A stretch of DNA of 64,000 bases from Callipepla californica brunnescens (taxonomy: Eukaryota > Chordata > Aves > Galliformes > Odontophoridae), in the NCBI GenBank assembly GCA_023055505.1, contig JALIRH010000108.1, positions 1,054,001-1,118,000 on the forward strand, read 5' to 3'. Shown here one piece after another: positions 32,285 to 45,900 of this stretch. The notes under the pieces are model-generated. The model was given only the letters and a program-made list of their open reading frames with translations. It searched no databases and had not been told where the DNA came from. The translations under genes were made by a program, and so were the position numbers. Each line of letters starts with the position of its first letter. Position 1 is the stretch's first letter.

Positions 32285-35200
32285 ATGGAGCCCGCGGAGG
32301 AGCCCGGCACGCTGGACTTCCATGGCGACGAGGAGATCATCGAGGTGGTGGAGCTGGGCCCTCCCGGGCCGGGTGAGACGGGCGTCCCGCCTCCTCCCGG
32401 GGCACCGGGCCGCTCCGCCCCTAGGCCCGGTCCCCGCGGGCAGGCCCCGCGTTGCGTCCCCACCCCAGGGCCTCCCCGGCAGCCGAGGGTCCTCAGCCCT
32501 CCTCGCGGGGGCCTCCTTCGCCCGCGGGGCCGGGGCCCTTTGGCTCTGGGCCGCCCTTGGGCTCGTGGGGGCTGAGGTGGGCGGGGGTTGACCTTTGTTC
32601 CCCGCAGATGACCTGGCCGCAGAGATGGAGGACGTGGACTTCGAGGATGAAGGAGCGGAGGAAGCCGATGATGAGGCGTGGGACACGGAGGACGATGAAG
32701 GGTTGGAGGACGGCATGGAGGCGCAGGATGACAGTGAGGTCACGTTCTCGCTTCACTCGGGTGAGACATGGAGTTTCCCTGAGGGGAAGCTGTGCTGTGT
32801 CCCGCCCCTGGTTCCAGCAGGAGGTTCAGGGAGTCTCTGGTACCCCATCTTGCCGTGGGGGTTTGGGTCTTTGGGGAACATTCAGTGAGGTGTGAGCATC
32901 TCCCTGCCCCGCAGCCTCAGTGTTCTGCGTAAGCCTCGACCCCAAGACCAACACGCTGGCGGTGACGGGAGGGGAAGATGATAAAGCCTTCGTGTGGCGG
33001 CTGAGTGATGGAGAGCTCCTGTTCGAGTGCTCAGGTGAGAGGCCCAGGCCAGATACCCCCGTTCCAATGGGTCCTGTGGCTCTTCCTGCCTGCATTTGCT
33101 CCTTCCCAGATGGTGCTCCTGTGGATCTGGGCTCTCAGTTGTTTTCCATAGCTGGCATTTGTTAACAGAATGGCCTCTGCTCTTTGCCATCTCTAGGACA
33201 CAAGGACTCTGTCACCTGTGCCGGCTTCAGTCATGACTCTGTGTTTGTGGCCACGGGTGACATGTCTGGTCTTATCAAAGTGTGGCGGGTGGACACCAAG
33301 GAAGAAGTGTGGTCCTTTGAGGTGGGGGATCTGGAGGTGAGTGGCTGAAGCCCTGCTCCTGCCGGCAGCGTGGGTGCTGGCAGTGGGACCCAGCTCTGGT
33401 TCCCCTCCCTTCTGTGAGGACGCAGCCCCATGACGCTGCCTGTCCCCTTCTGTGTGCAGTGGATGGAGTGGCACCCTCAGGCCCACGTCCTTCTGGCGGG
33501 CACAGCTGATGGCAATTCCTGGATGTGGAAGATCCCCAGTGGAGATTGCAAAACCTTCCAGGGCCCTGCGTGCCCTGCCACGTGTGGCAGGATCCTGCCT
33601 GATGGTGAGATGCGAGGTGCTGCTGTGCTGGGCAGGAGGCAAGGGGTGCAGGAAGCTCTGCCTCTAACGGTTGGTTCTGTCTCACCAAGGGAAACGAGCT
33701 GTGGTGGGATACGAGGATGGAACCATGCGCATCTGGGATCTGAAGCAGGGAACCTCGCTGCACGTCCTGAAAGGTGGGAAAGGGGTTGTTTACTTGGGGT
33801 GCGTCTGCCACGGAGTGAACTCTGAGCTCTGCCATCGTGAAGAGGCAGCACATGCAGAGGCTGCCAGAGGGAGCCCGGTGCTGGGTGTGCTGTCTTCAAG
33901 GCAGCCGTCCCTTGCCACCCTTGCCGTGGGTGAGCAATGCAGACTGCAGGGGGAGGTGTGCTGGGCTTCGAGGTGCACGGAGTCTCAGCAGGGATGGATG
34001 TAGCTCATGCCTCCTGCTCATCTCCACAGGCCAGGACGGCCACCAGGACCCCTTGACATGTGTGGCCAGCAACCAGGACGGCAGTTTGATCCTGACAGGC
34101 TCGGTGGACTGTCATGCCAAGTTGGTCAGTTCTGCCACGGGCAAGGTGAGTCCGTGTCCATCTGTGGGGCACAGCAGTGGGTATATGTGACCCAGAGCAG
34201 GACGGCGCTGGGCTTCGGCAGCCAAAAGCAGCCTGCGATGGTCACTGGCGGCCAGCAGGAGGCGTGCTTGGTCACCACTGTCACCGTCCCTCTGCTGCTG
34301 GGAGGACTCGGGGAGTGAGGACTCACGGCGTTCCTCCTCCAGGTGGTGTGCGTGTTCAAGATGGAGACCGCGGCTCCCAAGGCCCCTGCAAGCGAGGGCG
34401 AGGAGGCAGAGTCCAACTCAGTGGAGTCGCTGGGCTTCTGTAACGTGTAAGTGGGGCACTGGGACAGAGTGCTCTGCAGGCTCAGCTACTGGGGACCGTT
34501 CTTCCCTGTATGTTTTTTCCCTTGGGAATTCTGCACTGGTTGCTGGCTCCTGCTGTCCTGGTGGTTTCCATATGGGGGCATTTTGCAGTTCCAGCTCTGA
34601 ATATTGGGTTGTCTGTCATCGTTTAAGTGTTCCTTCACACTTAACTCCCTGCTTCCTCCAGGTCCTCATAAAACTTGTTACCCTCTCTGCAGGATGCCAT
34701 TGGCTGCTGTGGGCTACTTGGATGGTACACTGGCTATCTATGATCTCTCCACACAGAGCTTGAGACACAAATGCCAACACGAGGTATTGCCCTGTACTTT
34801 TTCTCCAATCCTGAGGGCTTCTTTGGGCCCAGCTGACACCTCTGGAAGCCCAGCGCTGCCTCTCTTAGAGCCTGGGGGGCTTTCCTGGGGCTGGTTCCCA
34901 ATCTGTGCTTCTCTTATCTGCCCGCGGGCTTCCCCAGAGGTAGCTGTGGGCCCACAGAGAGGATGTGCCCCATCTTGTCTGTGAGGGCTGTCCCCTTGCT
35001 GTGGGGATGGTGAAGAGCATTGGGGAGTCGGGGGAGTGGAGGCTCATGGTGTGCTGGGACTGTGACTGACTGTTATTCCTGGTGCTCACTCTGCTTCCCC
35101 CCTCTACCCCAGTCAGGAATTGTGCAGTTGCTGTGGGAGGAGAACTCTGCTGTGGTGTATACGTGCAGCCTGGATGGGGCTGTGCGGCTCTGGGATGCCC

Positions 35201-35538
35201 GCTCAGGAAAGATGATCAGCGAGTACAGAGGGCACTCTGCTGAAATCCTCGACTTTGCTGTCAACAAGTGAGTAGGGACCCCCGGGCCCCATCCTTCCCT
35301 GCGGCTGCTGGGTGGTGGGAACCCCTGAGCCGAGGGGTTCATCATCTGGAAGCATGGATGCTGAGACCGAAGGGGTCCCAGGGGACGGAGTGCAGGTGGT
35401 CACAGCGATAGGGCTGTCCGAAGCCCCCAGCCCTGCTGCTGAGCCCTATCTCTCCCTTCCAGGGATGCCTCCATTGTGGTGACGACCTCCGGTGACCACC
35501 AAGCCAAAGTGTTCTGCGTCCAGCGCCCTGACCGCTAG
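32285..35538 (+). CDS. AAMP: Angio-associated migratory cell protein, WD40, 11 exons
   Basis: Cytosolic WD-repeat protein linked to cell migration and angiogenesis; its yeast relative Sqt1 is a dedicated chaperone for ribosomal protein L10. Exons: 32285-32372, 32608-32760, 32915-33034, 33197-33336, 33460-33604, 33690-33773, 34030-34145, 34343-34446, 34693-34783, 35113-35267, 35463-35538, in phase to 423 residues (human 434). Residues 30-80 are strongly acidic. The rest is a beta propeller with repeat ends such as [30 protein letters not shown] and GAVRLWDA. The carboxy end is FCVQRPDR. The 3' UTR lacks AATAAA; TATAAA at 35720-35725 in an AT-rich stretch is the best candidate. It diverges from PNKD and converges on ARPC2. 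Confidence 0.97.
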
Positions 35539-35725
35539 GGTCAGTGCTGAGGGATGGTGGCCCAGCTCTGCCAGGCACCTCATGTACAGCAGGACAGGGG
35601 GAATGGGTTTCACCACCCTTCTCCAGCACGTGCTTTGTAATTTTTCTGCCTGCCCTGCTTCGCCCTCACCCTTTGGGGGCTGAGTCTGGGGTTTTGTATG
35701 AAAATGTCTTATAATTATATATAAA

Positions 35726-36523
35726 TTATTTCACTTATCTGGATCCCATACACTCTGCTTGCTGGGGGGAAAGGTGACCTTAGGAGATGTGCTCTGCCCG
35801 CAAGGGATTTTAGGAATTAGCCATAGGGACTGTTCTTCCTAACCAGGCTGTTCCAGTGCTCTCTGGTCCTAGAGGTAGGTAGGCTTTTTTATTTCTCTGC
35901 TGTTGGAAAGGGACCTTTTGTGCCAATGTTATCCCAGGCACTTGAGGAGCACAGCTGGACCTGGTTGCCCATGTGGGAGCCCAGCAGTCAGGTCTGAGCT
36001 GAGGGTGGATTGTTTTGTTCTGGGCACACTGCTCTGGCTTGGTCAGGGTCACACTAGCCCTTCCTGGCACGGGGAAGATGGAGATTCCCATACCAAGCCA
36101 GAAGACCGGGAGGGAAAGGTACGGAATGCTAACAGGGTAGGAGAGCTGTCACAGCCCATTAGGAAAGAAGTGATACTGCACACACGAGGTAGTACATGGG
36201 GTGCCAGAGCAACACAACACTGCCTCTCAGCTTGGCAGTGCTGTGAGAGAACCAAGCTATCTCCATTCTCCTCTTCCTAAGAGAGCTGCTCCTTCTCCCC
36301 TGACTCACTACCACAAGAGGACTCTCACTCGTCCTGGGCACTGCACCCACACTTCAGCCCCAAACTGAGAAGGATGTAGTGAGCTCTAAGCCACAGTAAC
36401 TGTCCCCGTGCCACAGTCAACTTCAGCACCCCCCTGTGCCTGTCTCCACGCGCCCTCTCCTTGGCAAGGCCACATGCATTGATAAACCAGAAACACACAG
36501 ATCCTTAAGATAGAAAGATCTCC
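35726..36523. other. AAMP-ARPC2 intergenic interval
   Basis: About 0.8 kb between two converging 3' ends. No frame resembling a seven-helix receptor occurs, so the mammalian neighbour GPBAR1 is missing from this position. No repeats or RNA genes were recognised. Confidence 0.6.
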
Positions 36524-36529
36524 TTTATT
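36524..36529 (-). promoter_or_regulatory. ARPC2: ARPC2 polyadenylation signal
   Basis: AATAAA on the minus strand, about 410 nt beyond the ARPC2 stop (36936-36938). The intervening 3' UTR includes an A/T-rich run at 36668-36718 (U-rich in the mRNA). Confidence 0.8.
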
Positions 36530-36667
36530 AATGAACCCCAACAGTATTTCTTCAGATACAGGAGTTTTGAACTCAAATACTCAGAAGAAAACAAGTTAAT
36601 ATTGCATTATTCTCTTAAGAAATACTGCAACTTATTTCCGGTAACATATTGCAAAGCGAAACAGCTC

Positions 36668-36718
36668 GAAAAGAAAAAAAAAATTAAAAAAAAAAAAAAA
36701 AAAAGAAAAAAGAAATTA
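36668..36718 (+). repeat. A-rich simple sequence in ARPC2 3' UTR
   Basis: Runs of A interrupted by tt and g on the plus strand, thus poly-U in the ARPC2 message. It could be a decayed retroposed tail or a U-rich regulatory stretch; no insertion body is recognisable beside it. Confidence 0.6.
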
Positions 36719-36935
36719 AGTCAATCGAACTGGAATTAAGGTTTGTTTCTTGGAACGATCGAGTCCTCGCAAGCACAGCTCGTTTCTGCAGATTACTTCC
36801 CAAACTGTCGTACAAACAGACCCCGATTGCTTGAATTCCTTATGAGCCCACAGAGGTGCAACATTAAAAGCTACGATTATCGGGTAGCAAGTGCCCCAAC
36901 CTTCATCCTCCACGGCAGCCTCAGTGACCCTGGTG

Positions 36936-39900
36936 TTAACGGGTTGTGAATGTCTTCCCCCTAAAAGGATGCAGAGAGAGGTCAGTGTGGCCTTCAGAAC
37001 TGCTTTGGGGTGCTTCTGGCTTTCCTGGGCTGCCCCAGGGTGGCTTTTGTGGGCACGTGCTTGCACTGAGCTCTTACAGACATACTGGTACTGCTGGCTC
37101 AGAGCTCACAGGCACTGCCTGCAGCAAGCACACAGTAACTGGACCACTCAGCTACAGGGAGGGGCTGGCTTCTACAGTGGGCACAATCCAAACGTGAAAG
37201 CAAAGAGGAAACACCAAGATTCACAGAACGAGAATGCAAAGGAACTCCGGGATTGAGAGGGCAGAGTCTTGAGGGAAACATGCTACACAACCACTGTCGT
37301 TGGCATATGTTGCTCTGGGCTGCTTTATTTGCCAGGGGGAGACAGTCCCCAGAAATGCCTATGGCCCAAGTGAGCTAGTGGACACAGGCTCCAGAGAGCT
37401 GCAAACACACCAGGCAGGAAGAACGTGCTTCAATGGCTGCAAGCCTCCGGGAAGGGCCTGGCTACTCTCCCTGGTGGGCTGGGCAGCAGCCTGGCAAAAG
37501 AGTAAGCCCCAGCAGGGAAAGGCATGCCGTGCTCACAGCAGAAGGATGCCCTGCAAGCACTGAACATCAGGCCCCAATTTAGCCACCCCACATTATCCCA
37601 AAACCTAGGAGCAGATTCTCTAATTCTCTGTGAAGAAGCAAGCTTATGGCAGGCAGGAAATCCTGATTAACAAGGCCTTGCTTTGCTACTCACGTGATTG
37701 TTTTCATTTCTTTCTTCTCTGCATCTGGACGGGCACGGTTCAGCACCTTGAGGAAATCTGATGTTTTTGCCCTCATACGTGTGTGAATATAGGCCTGCAG
37801 GAACAATGCAGGGACACTTCAAGATCCTGTGTTTGCAGTTGAGACTCCAGGCAAACCTTTCAGCTAACCCCAGCCTCGAGATGCTCATGGCTGCCTTTGG
37901 ACCATGAACGCAGCAGCAGAGATGAGCTGGTATCTGGAAGATCTGGGTAAGGGTTGTCACTCCTACCTGCCAGACACTGCTCATGGCCAGGCTCCCCCAG
38001 AGCTGGAGATGGTGGGAGGCCTGCCCCAGGGCCAGCTGCTGCTGGAGGGCACAAGGTGGGAGCTACATTTCTGTTCCTTGGGGGGAAAGCACCTAGCTCT
38101 GCACAGCTACAGTGGGTGCTCAGCCTCCCTGCCACGCAGTATGAGGGCAGTCAGGGAAACAATGGTGAAAATTATTGCGTGAGCTCTGGTAAAGGCAGGT
38201 TTCTGAGCAACTACCCTTATTTTTGCTCCCAGAAACTAAACCACAGATTGAAAAGGGGAAAAAAAAACCCAACAATGTACTTCGCTGCTAGGATGAGAGG
38301 CGAACAGGCACTGCCTGTACCAAGGAACAGGAAGGAGGCGATGATGCACCATTTCCAAACATAGCATGACTACGAGGGGCAGTGCTGTGTGCTAATCAGT
38401 TCACAGGGTGGGGAAACGAGGGTACCCCGTGGGCCAAGCCTCCCATTTTCCCCAGCCACAACCCCTCGTTACCTTTGAGCACTTGATGTGATAGTGCAGG
38501 TAGTCTCGGAATGTGTGGATCAGGTTTATGGTGTTGTCTCTGGCAGCAGCATTGGTGTGACGGGGGAACAGCACTGAAAAGAAAGGGGCCACACAAACTG
38601 TTACTGCCTCCTGAAGCTATGCATGGGCTTTCAGGCTCCTCTGGTGCTGCAGGCTGCAGGGCATGCTGCTCTGAATGCCTGTTTACTGTGCCCATTCCAT
38701 TACTGAGACACGTATCAGGATTAAGCACCACTGGTGGTTTTAAACACAGGGCTTAGCAGCACTTGCCCACCCACTGTCACACGCTCAAATCTCTTGTAGC
38801 AGCCTGGACACAGCTGGAGGACACAGGCAAGGCCAAATGCCCAGAGATGACGACACCGCAGGAAACTGCATGGACACTACTTCAGTGCTGGTGCTGTGCT
38901 ACGTGTCCCAGATCCAAGGGCTGAAAGACCTTTTGTCTCAGTGATGATCTCACTTGGGACCGTCAGATCAGATAACAGAGAAACTGCCTCTAGACAAGGA
39001 GGAAGTCTTGCTGGCAGTCCAAGAACTGCCACCAGGCAGCTCTGCCGTAACTGATCAAATGCCTGAACCCAGGGCACTGTTCCCAGCGTGGGAGGAAAGC
39101 AGTACTAGCTTCACTTTCCTCTGCAGTGTCTGTGCTTTGTTTCTGAGCTCTGACACTGGTTTGGGGGACCCTAACAGCATATTCAACCACGATCCCAATC
39201 TCTCTGTAAGAGATCTCTCCCTTTGAACAGGGGCAGTGTTTGGACTTCTCAGGTCAATCATCAGCACTGCTGCCCAGGAGGAAGAGACTGCTGGCCAGCA
39301 AAGCAGCACCTTTGCAGGCAGGCAAAGTTATTTCATCAGGGATAGAAGTGTTCGGCTTAGAGCAGAGAGGCAGAGCTGGAGAAGCACAGCTTGCAGCCCA
39401 GGCATCTGCAGTTACAGGTTACGTGCCCATGAGAAAGAAGCTTCCAGTTTCCACAGTATCACAACAAATCCAAACTTCTACTCCCACACGTTGAACTCAA
39501 TTTATAGGCCAGCATCATACAGCTCACTGTCTGCTCCCTCACTGCCCAGAGCAGAGCTGAGGTGACTTGATGCAGCAGAGATGCTGACCATTAGGGAGAG
39601 AAGGGGACAAACAACAACGGAGCACACTCTGGAGGTCCCTTCAGGCCCAGTGACTCACTCGAACACTCAGGGGACGTGAACGAGGTTTTCCTGCAGCAGC
39701 AAGAACCTCTCCCCTCCCTGAGCATCCCCATGCCACAGAGCTGGCTGCTTACCAAAGGTGATGTAGCCAATATTGTCGCCGATGGCCGCGTCTGTATCTT
39801 TCAGCTCCAAGGGCGGCTCCCTGTGGCTGAAGAGCACCTGTGGGGCTGTGTGACTGGCCCGGCGACCCTCCTTGAACTCCTGAACAAAACAAAAGTACGG

Positions 39901-42900
39901 TGAGTCCCACTGTGGGGCACTACACAGCACAACAGGAAAACAACCAGAGCAACTGAGCAAGTTTCCTAGCTTTCCCTCCACAGCCCAGTTTAATCAAGCC
40001 AAGCCTATGGAAAACAGTCATTTTTTCTCCAGCAAAAACAAACCAAAATGCACAGCTCTCTCAAGCATGAAGTGTGTCCCTAGTACAAGCCCTCAGCATC
40101 ACGTTTACTGCCATTGGAGTGTTTTGTGGACAGAACACCTCAGACTGAGCAAGCAGATGAGACAGTACAGCTCCTACTCCATATACTTCCAGAGAAAGTA
40201 GGCAGCACCCATCACTCTAAAGGAAGGGAGAACTTCAGAAAGAGCTGCAGAGTCTCAATTGCACCAGTTTTAAAGGCTGAGCATTTAAAGCATCTCCCAG
40301 CAAGTATCTTTACCTGGGTGTTAAAAGACACAAACGTTTTGAAGCTTGTATGTGAAACCTTCTTCTCCTAGCTCTTCTCTAAAAGAGCCCTGGGAGAACC
40401 ATATCCCACCAGGGAGCCTCTCTGACAGCAGCACAACACCCATATCACATGCAGTGAGTTTCAAGAGCGTCTCTAAACAGGGCTGGGAAAGTCCAGACCC
40501 CATTTCCCTGCCCCAAGGCAAAGCAAACATCCCTCTGCCTTGCTGACCTGCCCAGCCTGTGCATTGCCAGCTACCCTTGGCCTCTCCTCCCTTCTCGGGG
40601 CAGCACAGCACACCCCAGGAAGGGCTGGAGCTCTCCTGTTGGAAAGCCAAGTAGTTCACTGGGGTTTCCTTCATGAAACGCTTAGCTTGCACTTCCTCCT
40701 GTTTATACCAGAGGGTGTAATGGTTCAAATGGCTTTGCTGGTTAGTTAATGGACAAATTTTCTCCATGAGGGAACAGATATGCAGCTGCATTACACAACA
40801 GAAATAGCTGGAGGGGAAGGAGCCAGTGTGACTCAGAGTGGAAACTCTTGTGGCCAGGCAGGAATAAGGTTTGCTGTTGTAAAAAAAACCAAGACCTTGG
40901 GACACTGACTCTGGGGCAGCTGCTCCCTTGAAGCTTTGCCACCTCCCCAAGAGCCTCACAAACCCTGTTCTGTTCGCCTCACACCTCCCTCCTGTATTTA
41001 TAAAGCTGAATTTCAGGCTGTGGGATATGCTGATGGAGAGAAGCTCAAAGTCTGAGCAGATGCCCTGCATGTAGTTACAACACACACTGTGGGATAATAC
41101 ATACCGTTGCCATCACAACAGACCCTGCTATAATGAATCCCAACATAGGTAAACTGATATCCAGCAAACTGGGCCAGCAACATGCTGTCCACAAGCCCAA
41201 CAGCAGACAGGAGGTGAGCTAGGCAGGCAACATGGATGAACACACAGATCAGCTCAGACTGAACCATCCCCTGTTGTAAGCAAATGTCTCAATCTGCCAT
41301 GCTCCCTTCCTCTGCTGCTGGGTGATCCTTACACCAGAGCCAGCTGTGCCATGGCCTTAGTGTGGATACTGAAGTATTTATGTGGCATTTTTCATCTGTA
41401 ATACATAATGTGTTTGATTGTGCATATCAGCAAGACACTAATTAAGAGGACAATGCAAAAGCTTGGACTAGCAGTTACACTCTCATGCCTATTAGCATAT
41501 TCTTCCATCCCAGGGAACACTGGAGCACTGAAGAGCATTTCACATGCATTAAATTCCTGCGAGATCCCTTCTGTCTTACATCTGTTTGTTCAGCAGTGCT
41601 GCTCCAAGTGAGAACTGAATCGAGGATCAGATGCTTTCCCCAGTTTCCATACCTGCATGAACACCTTTCCGATCACCACATCGTCATCATCCTTAAATAC
41701 TGTGCTGAACACAACTGTGACGCGGTCCTTTTTTGCCTCAACATACCTGCAAGGTGGGCGAGAGAGGAGAACTCAGTTGTGAACACAACTACCAGAACTG
41801 CAAGTGGATGAGGAAGCAGCTGCGTGACAAGCTCAGGTAGAGGCTGCAAAGCTCCCATTCCTCGAGACAGTGTTTACAGGGAGCAAAACACTTCTGTTCG
41901 GAGCGGCTAATTCCTTCCCTGCATGCAGCCACAAGTGCTACTGCTTACAGAGACTCTTGTATAACACCTCTGCACCCTGAGGGGTGAGCATTACCCTCAC
42001 TGGATACTCCTTAGAGCCTAGGACAGGCCCTTATTACTATGCCAAAGCACTGAGCAATAGGACTTCCTGACTTTCCACCACAGCTCTGAGCAGAAGCAGA
42101 GAGCATACTGACAGCTGCACAACTCCACTCCTGTGCCACTCAAACACTTACATCGTCTCATCATCTCTGTAGTGGATGACAGCTCTTTTCTCTCCTTCTT
42201 TGCCCTCCTCCTGGAATTTGAAATACTTCTCAAAGACCGAAGCGAAGCAGTTGCGCTTCAACATGCCGGCTTGGTGCACAATAGCATCTTTGTCTGCAGG
42301 AAGGTTCTCCAGGTCGTAAAGCAAAGAGACATTGTAACCTGGTGAGGAACAGACACTAACCTTAATAATCTATGCAGGGTCTTAATGCAACCAGAGATAC
42401 CGACAGCCCAAGCATTGCAGCTACAGTCCCCTTCCAAAAAGCCCAGGGGTGACTGCTTCCAACAACCACTGCCAGAAGCTGTGCCTGAACTTGGTGTGTG
42501 ACCATGGAAACGTTCCCAGGGCTCTTTCTCTAGCTCTGAGGCACACGTGCTGGCTGCAGGCTCTTAAGTTTTCACAGTGAGTAGGAAGAAATGCTGTCAC
42601 AGGTAACCATGGTTTTCCTGTGTCTCGTGAAATGTCTTTGAGAAGAACAAAGACCCCAATTGTGAGGAACAGAGGCTTCCCGGAGTAGGGCTGCATTGAG
42701 AGGTAGAGCTTATGCTGCAAGAAACTTCATCCCTGACGTATGTAAGACACCTTTTATATTGCCAGTCATTGTACAGAAAGCCCCAAATATTAAGCTCTTG
42801 ATGCACAGCCCTCATCTGAGCGCTTCTGAGTTTACTTAAGCCATTTTGGAATTGCATTCATACACACTGTAAGTGTTACAGCAGGGTTACCTGATTCAGG

Positions 42901-45900
42901 ATTTACCAAGTAGTTTCCATAGACTTTCTTCAACACCTAGGAAAAAAAACATAGACATTGTAAACATAAGCTATCAGAGCTGTTTCTTCCTGCATCACCT
43001 AGGCAATACTCACTCTTCATATAGAAACATCAAATTACAGGCATCTGCCTCCCCTGCTCTAACTGAACTTGGACAAATATTAAGTCATCAGCTTTCAGTA
43101 GTATTGCCTGCTCCTACTCTCTGATCTCCACTGACAGGGAGCATTCTGCAAGACAGGAGTCAAAACTAGAACTTTTAAAAATTCTTGCTGGTCTTGAACA
43201 TGTACGGGCGAGAAAATCTCTTCTGTATGCTTCGTATCTTCCCAGGAGAACTGTCAGCAGTTTGACACAGCAGCTCAGGGGGCTACAACCCTCCCTCCCA
43301 CCCCAAAGGCAGATCTCAGGGGTTCGGGATGAGGGAGGCACCACAAAGCAAAGTCCCTCTCTGATTACTTTTAGAGCTGGTGTTGGTCAAGTCCTGTTTA
43401 AGCAATAGCCTGCCCAGCCTCAGCCTATTCCACGGGACAGATGGGTATGGAGAGGAGACCGCCAGGCAACTTGGATGCCTCCCAGAAGCAGAGACGCCCA
43501 CAGCACAGCAAAAACCTTTCTTCAAGCATAATCACTGCTGAATTTTACATCAATGGCAATTTTCAACTGAGCTGTAGCTCTGTGTCAGTGAGGGGGCTGG
43601 GAACAGGAGGTGTTTCGCACAGAAGAACAGAACAACGCTGTGACAGAACTGGCCCTCCTGGGACGACACCATCCACCACGCAAAGAGAACGCACAGGCTC
43701 TCTGCATGCCAAAACCTCCTTAGCAGAAAGCCTGCCTGGCTCAGGGAGATGCTCTCTCTTAGCAGGAACCCCACTTTGGCTTCTCACAGCGGGGTTTCAC
43801 CAAAGACCGAGCCGAGGAAGTGCAGAAAGGAGCTCCATCTTCTCCACGGAAGCTCAGAGACACACAGTTTGTTAAACAGTGGTTTAAAAATATAATTTCT
43901 ATTTAGTCAGCACTTCCAAGGCAGTCCTGCAAAGACCCCATCTTCCCCTCAGAGCCTGTCAAGCTGGCTGTCAGCTGCTCTCACTCTCAGCGCCACAGCC
44001 GATGTTGGAAAGGAACACACACTGCTGGCTCAGCCACCACTGTGGCTATCGGTGTAAGGCTGCTAACACCCTGCTCCAGTGCAGTGAACATCAGTCCTTC
44101 ACCCACCACAGCACTTCTGGGATTATCCACTGTACTGATCCTCACTAAACGTACCAGGAAGGCTCCTTCGTTTGGGCTGCTTGGCTCTCCTGCTTCCCAG
44201 CAGCAGCACCTGCAGTGAGGCTGCCCCCACTGCCCTGCAGTACAGGGGGCAATGTTGCTCCTAGAAAGCAGGATTCTTAGTCATGTTTATTCTAGCTTTG
44301 GTAGGTCTTGCAGCAACTTGCAGGAATTCACTCTGGGTTCAAATCCCCTGCTTCTTGCCAGATTCTCAACAAACTCATAGAGCAGTTTCTTTGACTCCCA
44401 AGGCAGAAACCTGCAGGGCAAACCCCATTTGCTAGCATTAGGAGACTCAAACACTAACTTGGGAACTGACTCACACTTCCTGCCTTACGACCCAACCACA
44501 GCTCAGAGAGGCGCCTTCTTTCTACCATAAATGGCCCTCCACAGCTGGGGCCCATTCAACAGGAACTGAACCTGCTAACTTTGCACAGCAGCAGCAAAAG
44601 GAGAACCTGTCTGCAGATCAAGCTCTGCACAGGCAGCTGGAGCCTATAACATGCTCTTAAGTGTGGTTAGAGTCAGAAGTGCACTGCTGTGGGACTCCGG
44701 CTCTGACCTTTCAGGCTATCGGGTCATAAAAAATGACTACTACTTCACAACAGAGTGGGAACACACTTTTTCCTCATGTTCCAATAAAACAAGACTCCTG
44801 GTCAGCACAGGAATGTCAACGCGAGACAGGAATACAGACACTTCACTTAAATCTGAACATCACAAGGGCATAGCCTCTTCTGATACAGCATTTGTAGTCT
44901 CAAAGCCCCAGATGCCCAGAGATGCTCACTCACCTCGTCAGCACCATGCTCTTGAAGTTCTTTGTAGAATTTCAGAGAAATGCTGACCATCACTTTTGTC
45001 TTATCTCCATTGGGGTTTGAGATATGGTAAAGAACTCCATCAAAGTCTACAAAGCAAGCAAGACAAGCGTGAGTAACCTGAGAGGGATCAGTTCCTATTT
45101 CTGAGGAAACACTGGTGTTCTAGGAATTGTGACATGATTCCCCCTGCCTCAGCCCTCACAAATGCATGACAAAGCTGTACTTAAGTAGTGTCACATAGGG
45201 AAACCTGCTATCATTCAAATAGCTGAAATAAGTTATGACACCTGTCCATCATGGGAAGATCTAGTCTAGTGTCATTCAGCATCCCTTTCAAGTCTGCTCG
45301 CATTCAGTGCACTGGGACACAAACATGCAGAGATGGGAGCCTTCTGGATGCTCAGCACACAAAGTGACTGATGTGCCCACCAGGCCAGAGCTGAGCCTGG
45401 AGGAGGAAAAATCCTCCATCAGCACAGCTCAGGCAGTGCCTGCTGAGACAGCTTCCACTTCACTGCAGAACGGGCAGCCAGGACAGGAGGCAGAGAAAGG
45501 CAGCCCTCCAGCTACATTCACTTCCCCACAGAGCTCTGCTGCTTACATAGATCCTTGATAACAGAAGCAAGACATCAGCTACTGAATGAATGCTTATATT
45601 TCCTTGACACTTGCCATCCTAGAGGGCAAACTTCAGGCTATAAATTCATCCTGCTTGTCACCCCAAGCCAGCTTTCTAACAACCCTAACCAGATAGTGCT
45701 AAAGACGTAGTAACAAACAGCACCAAGTGCAGGACTTGGGAACAGGCAAAAGCTATTCAGCACTCAAACAAAACAAAGTGGGCACTGCCTATTCTGACTG
45801 CTGATCTCACTGCTGTGGGCTAAGTCCCAAGGAAAGCATAAATGAACAGAGAAAACAGTGGGGCAGCCTACAGGAGACTTTGATCCTCCAGAACACAAAC

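Noticed and set aside
40321..41085. 254-codon minus frame in an ARPC2 intron
   Set aside because: Long for a region of this composition, but it has no recognisable domain, no clear promoter or start context and no splice link to ARPC2 exons. A frame of this length somewhere in 64 kb on both strands is plausible by chance.
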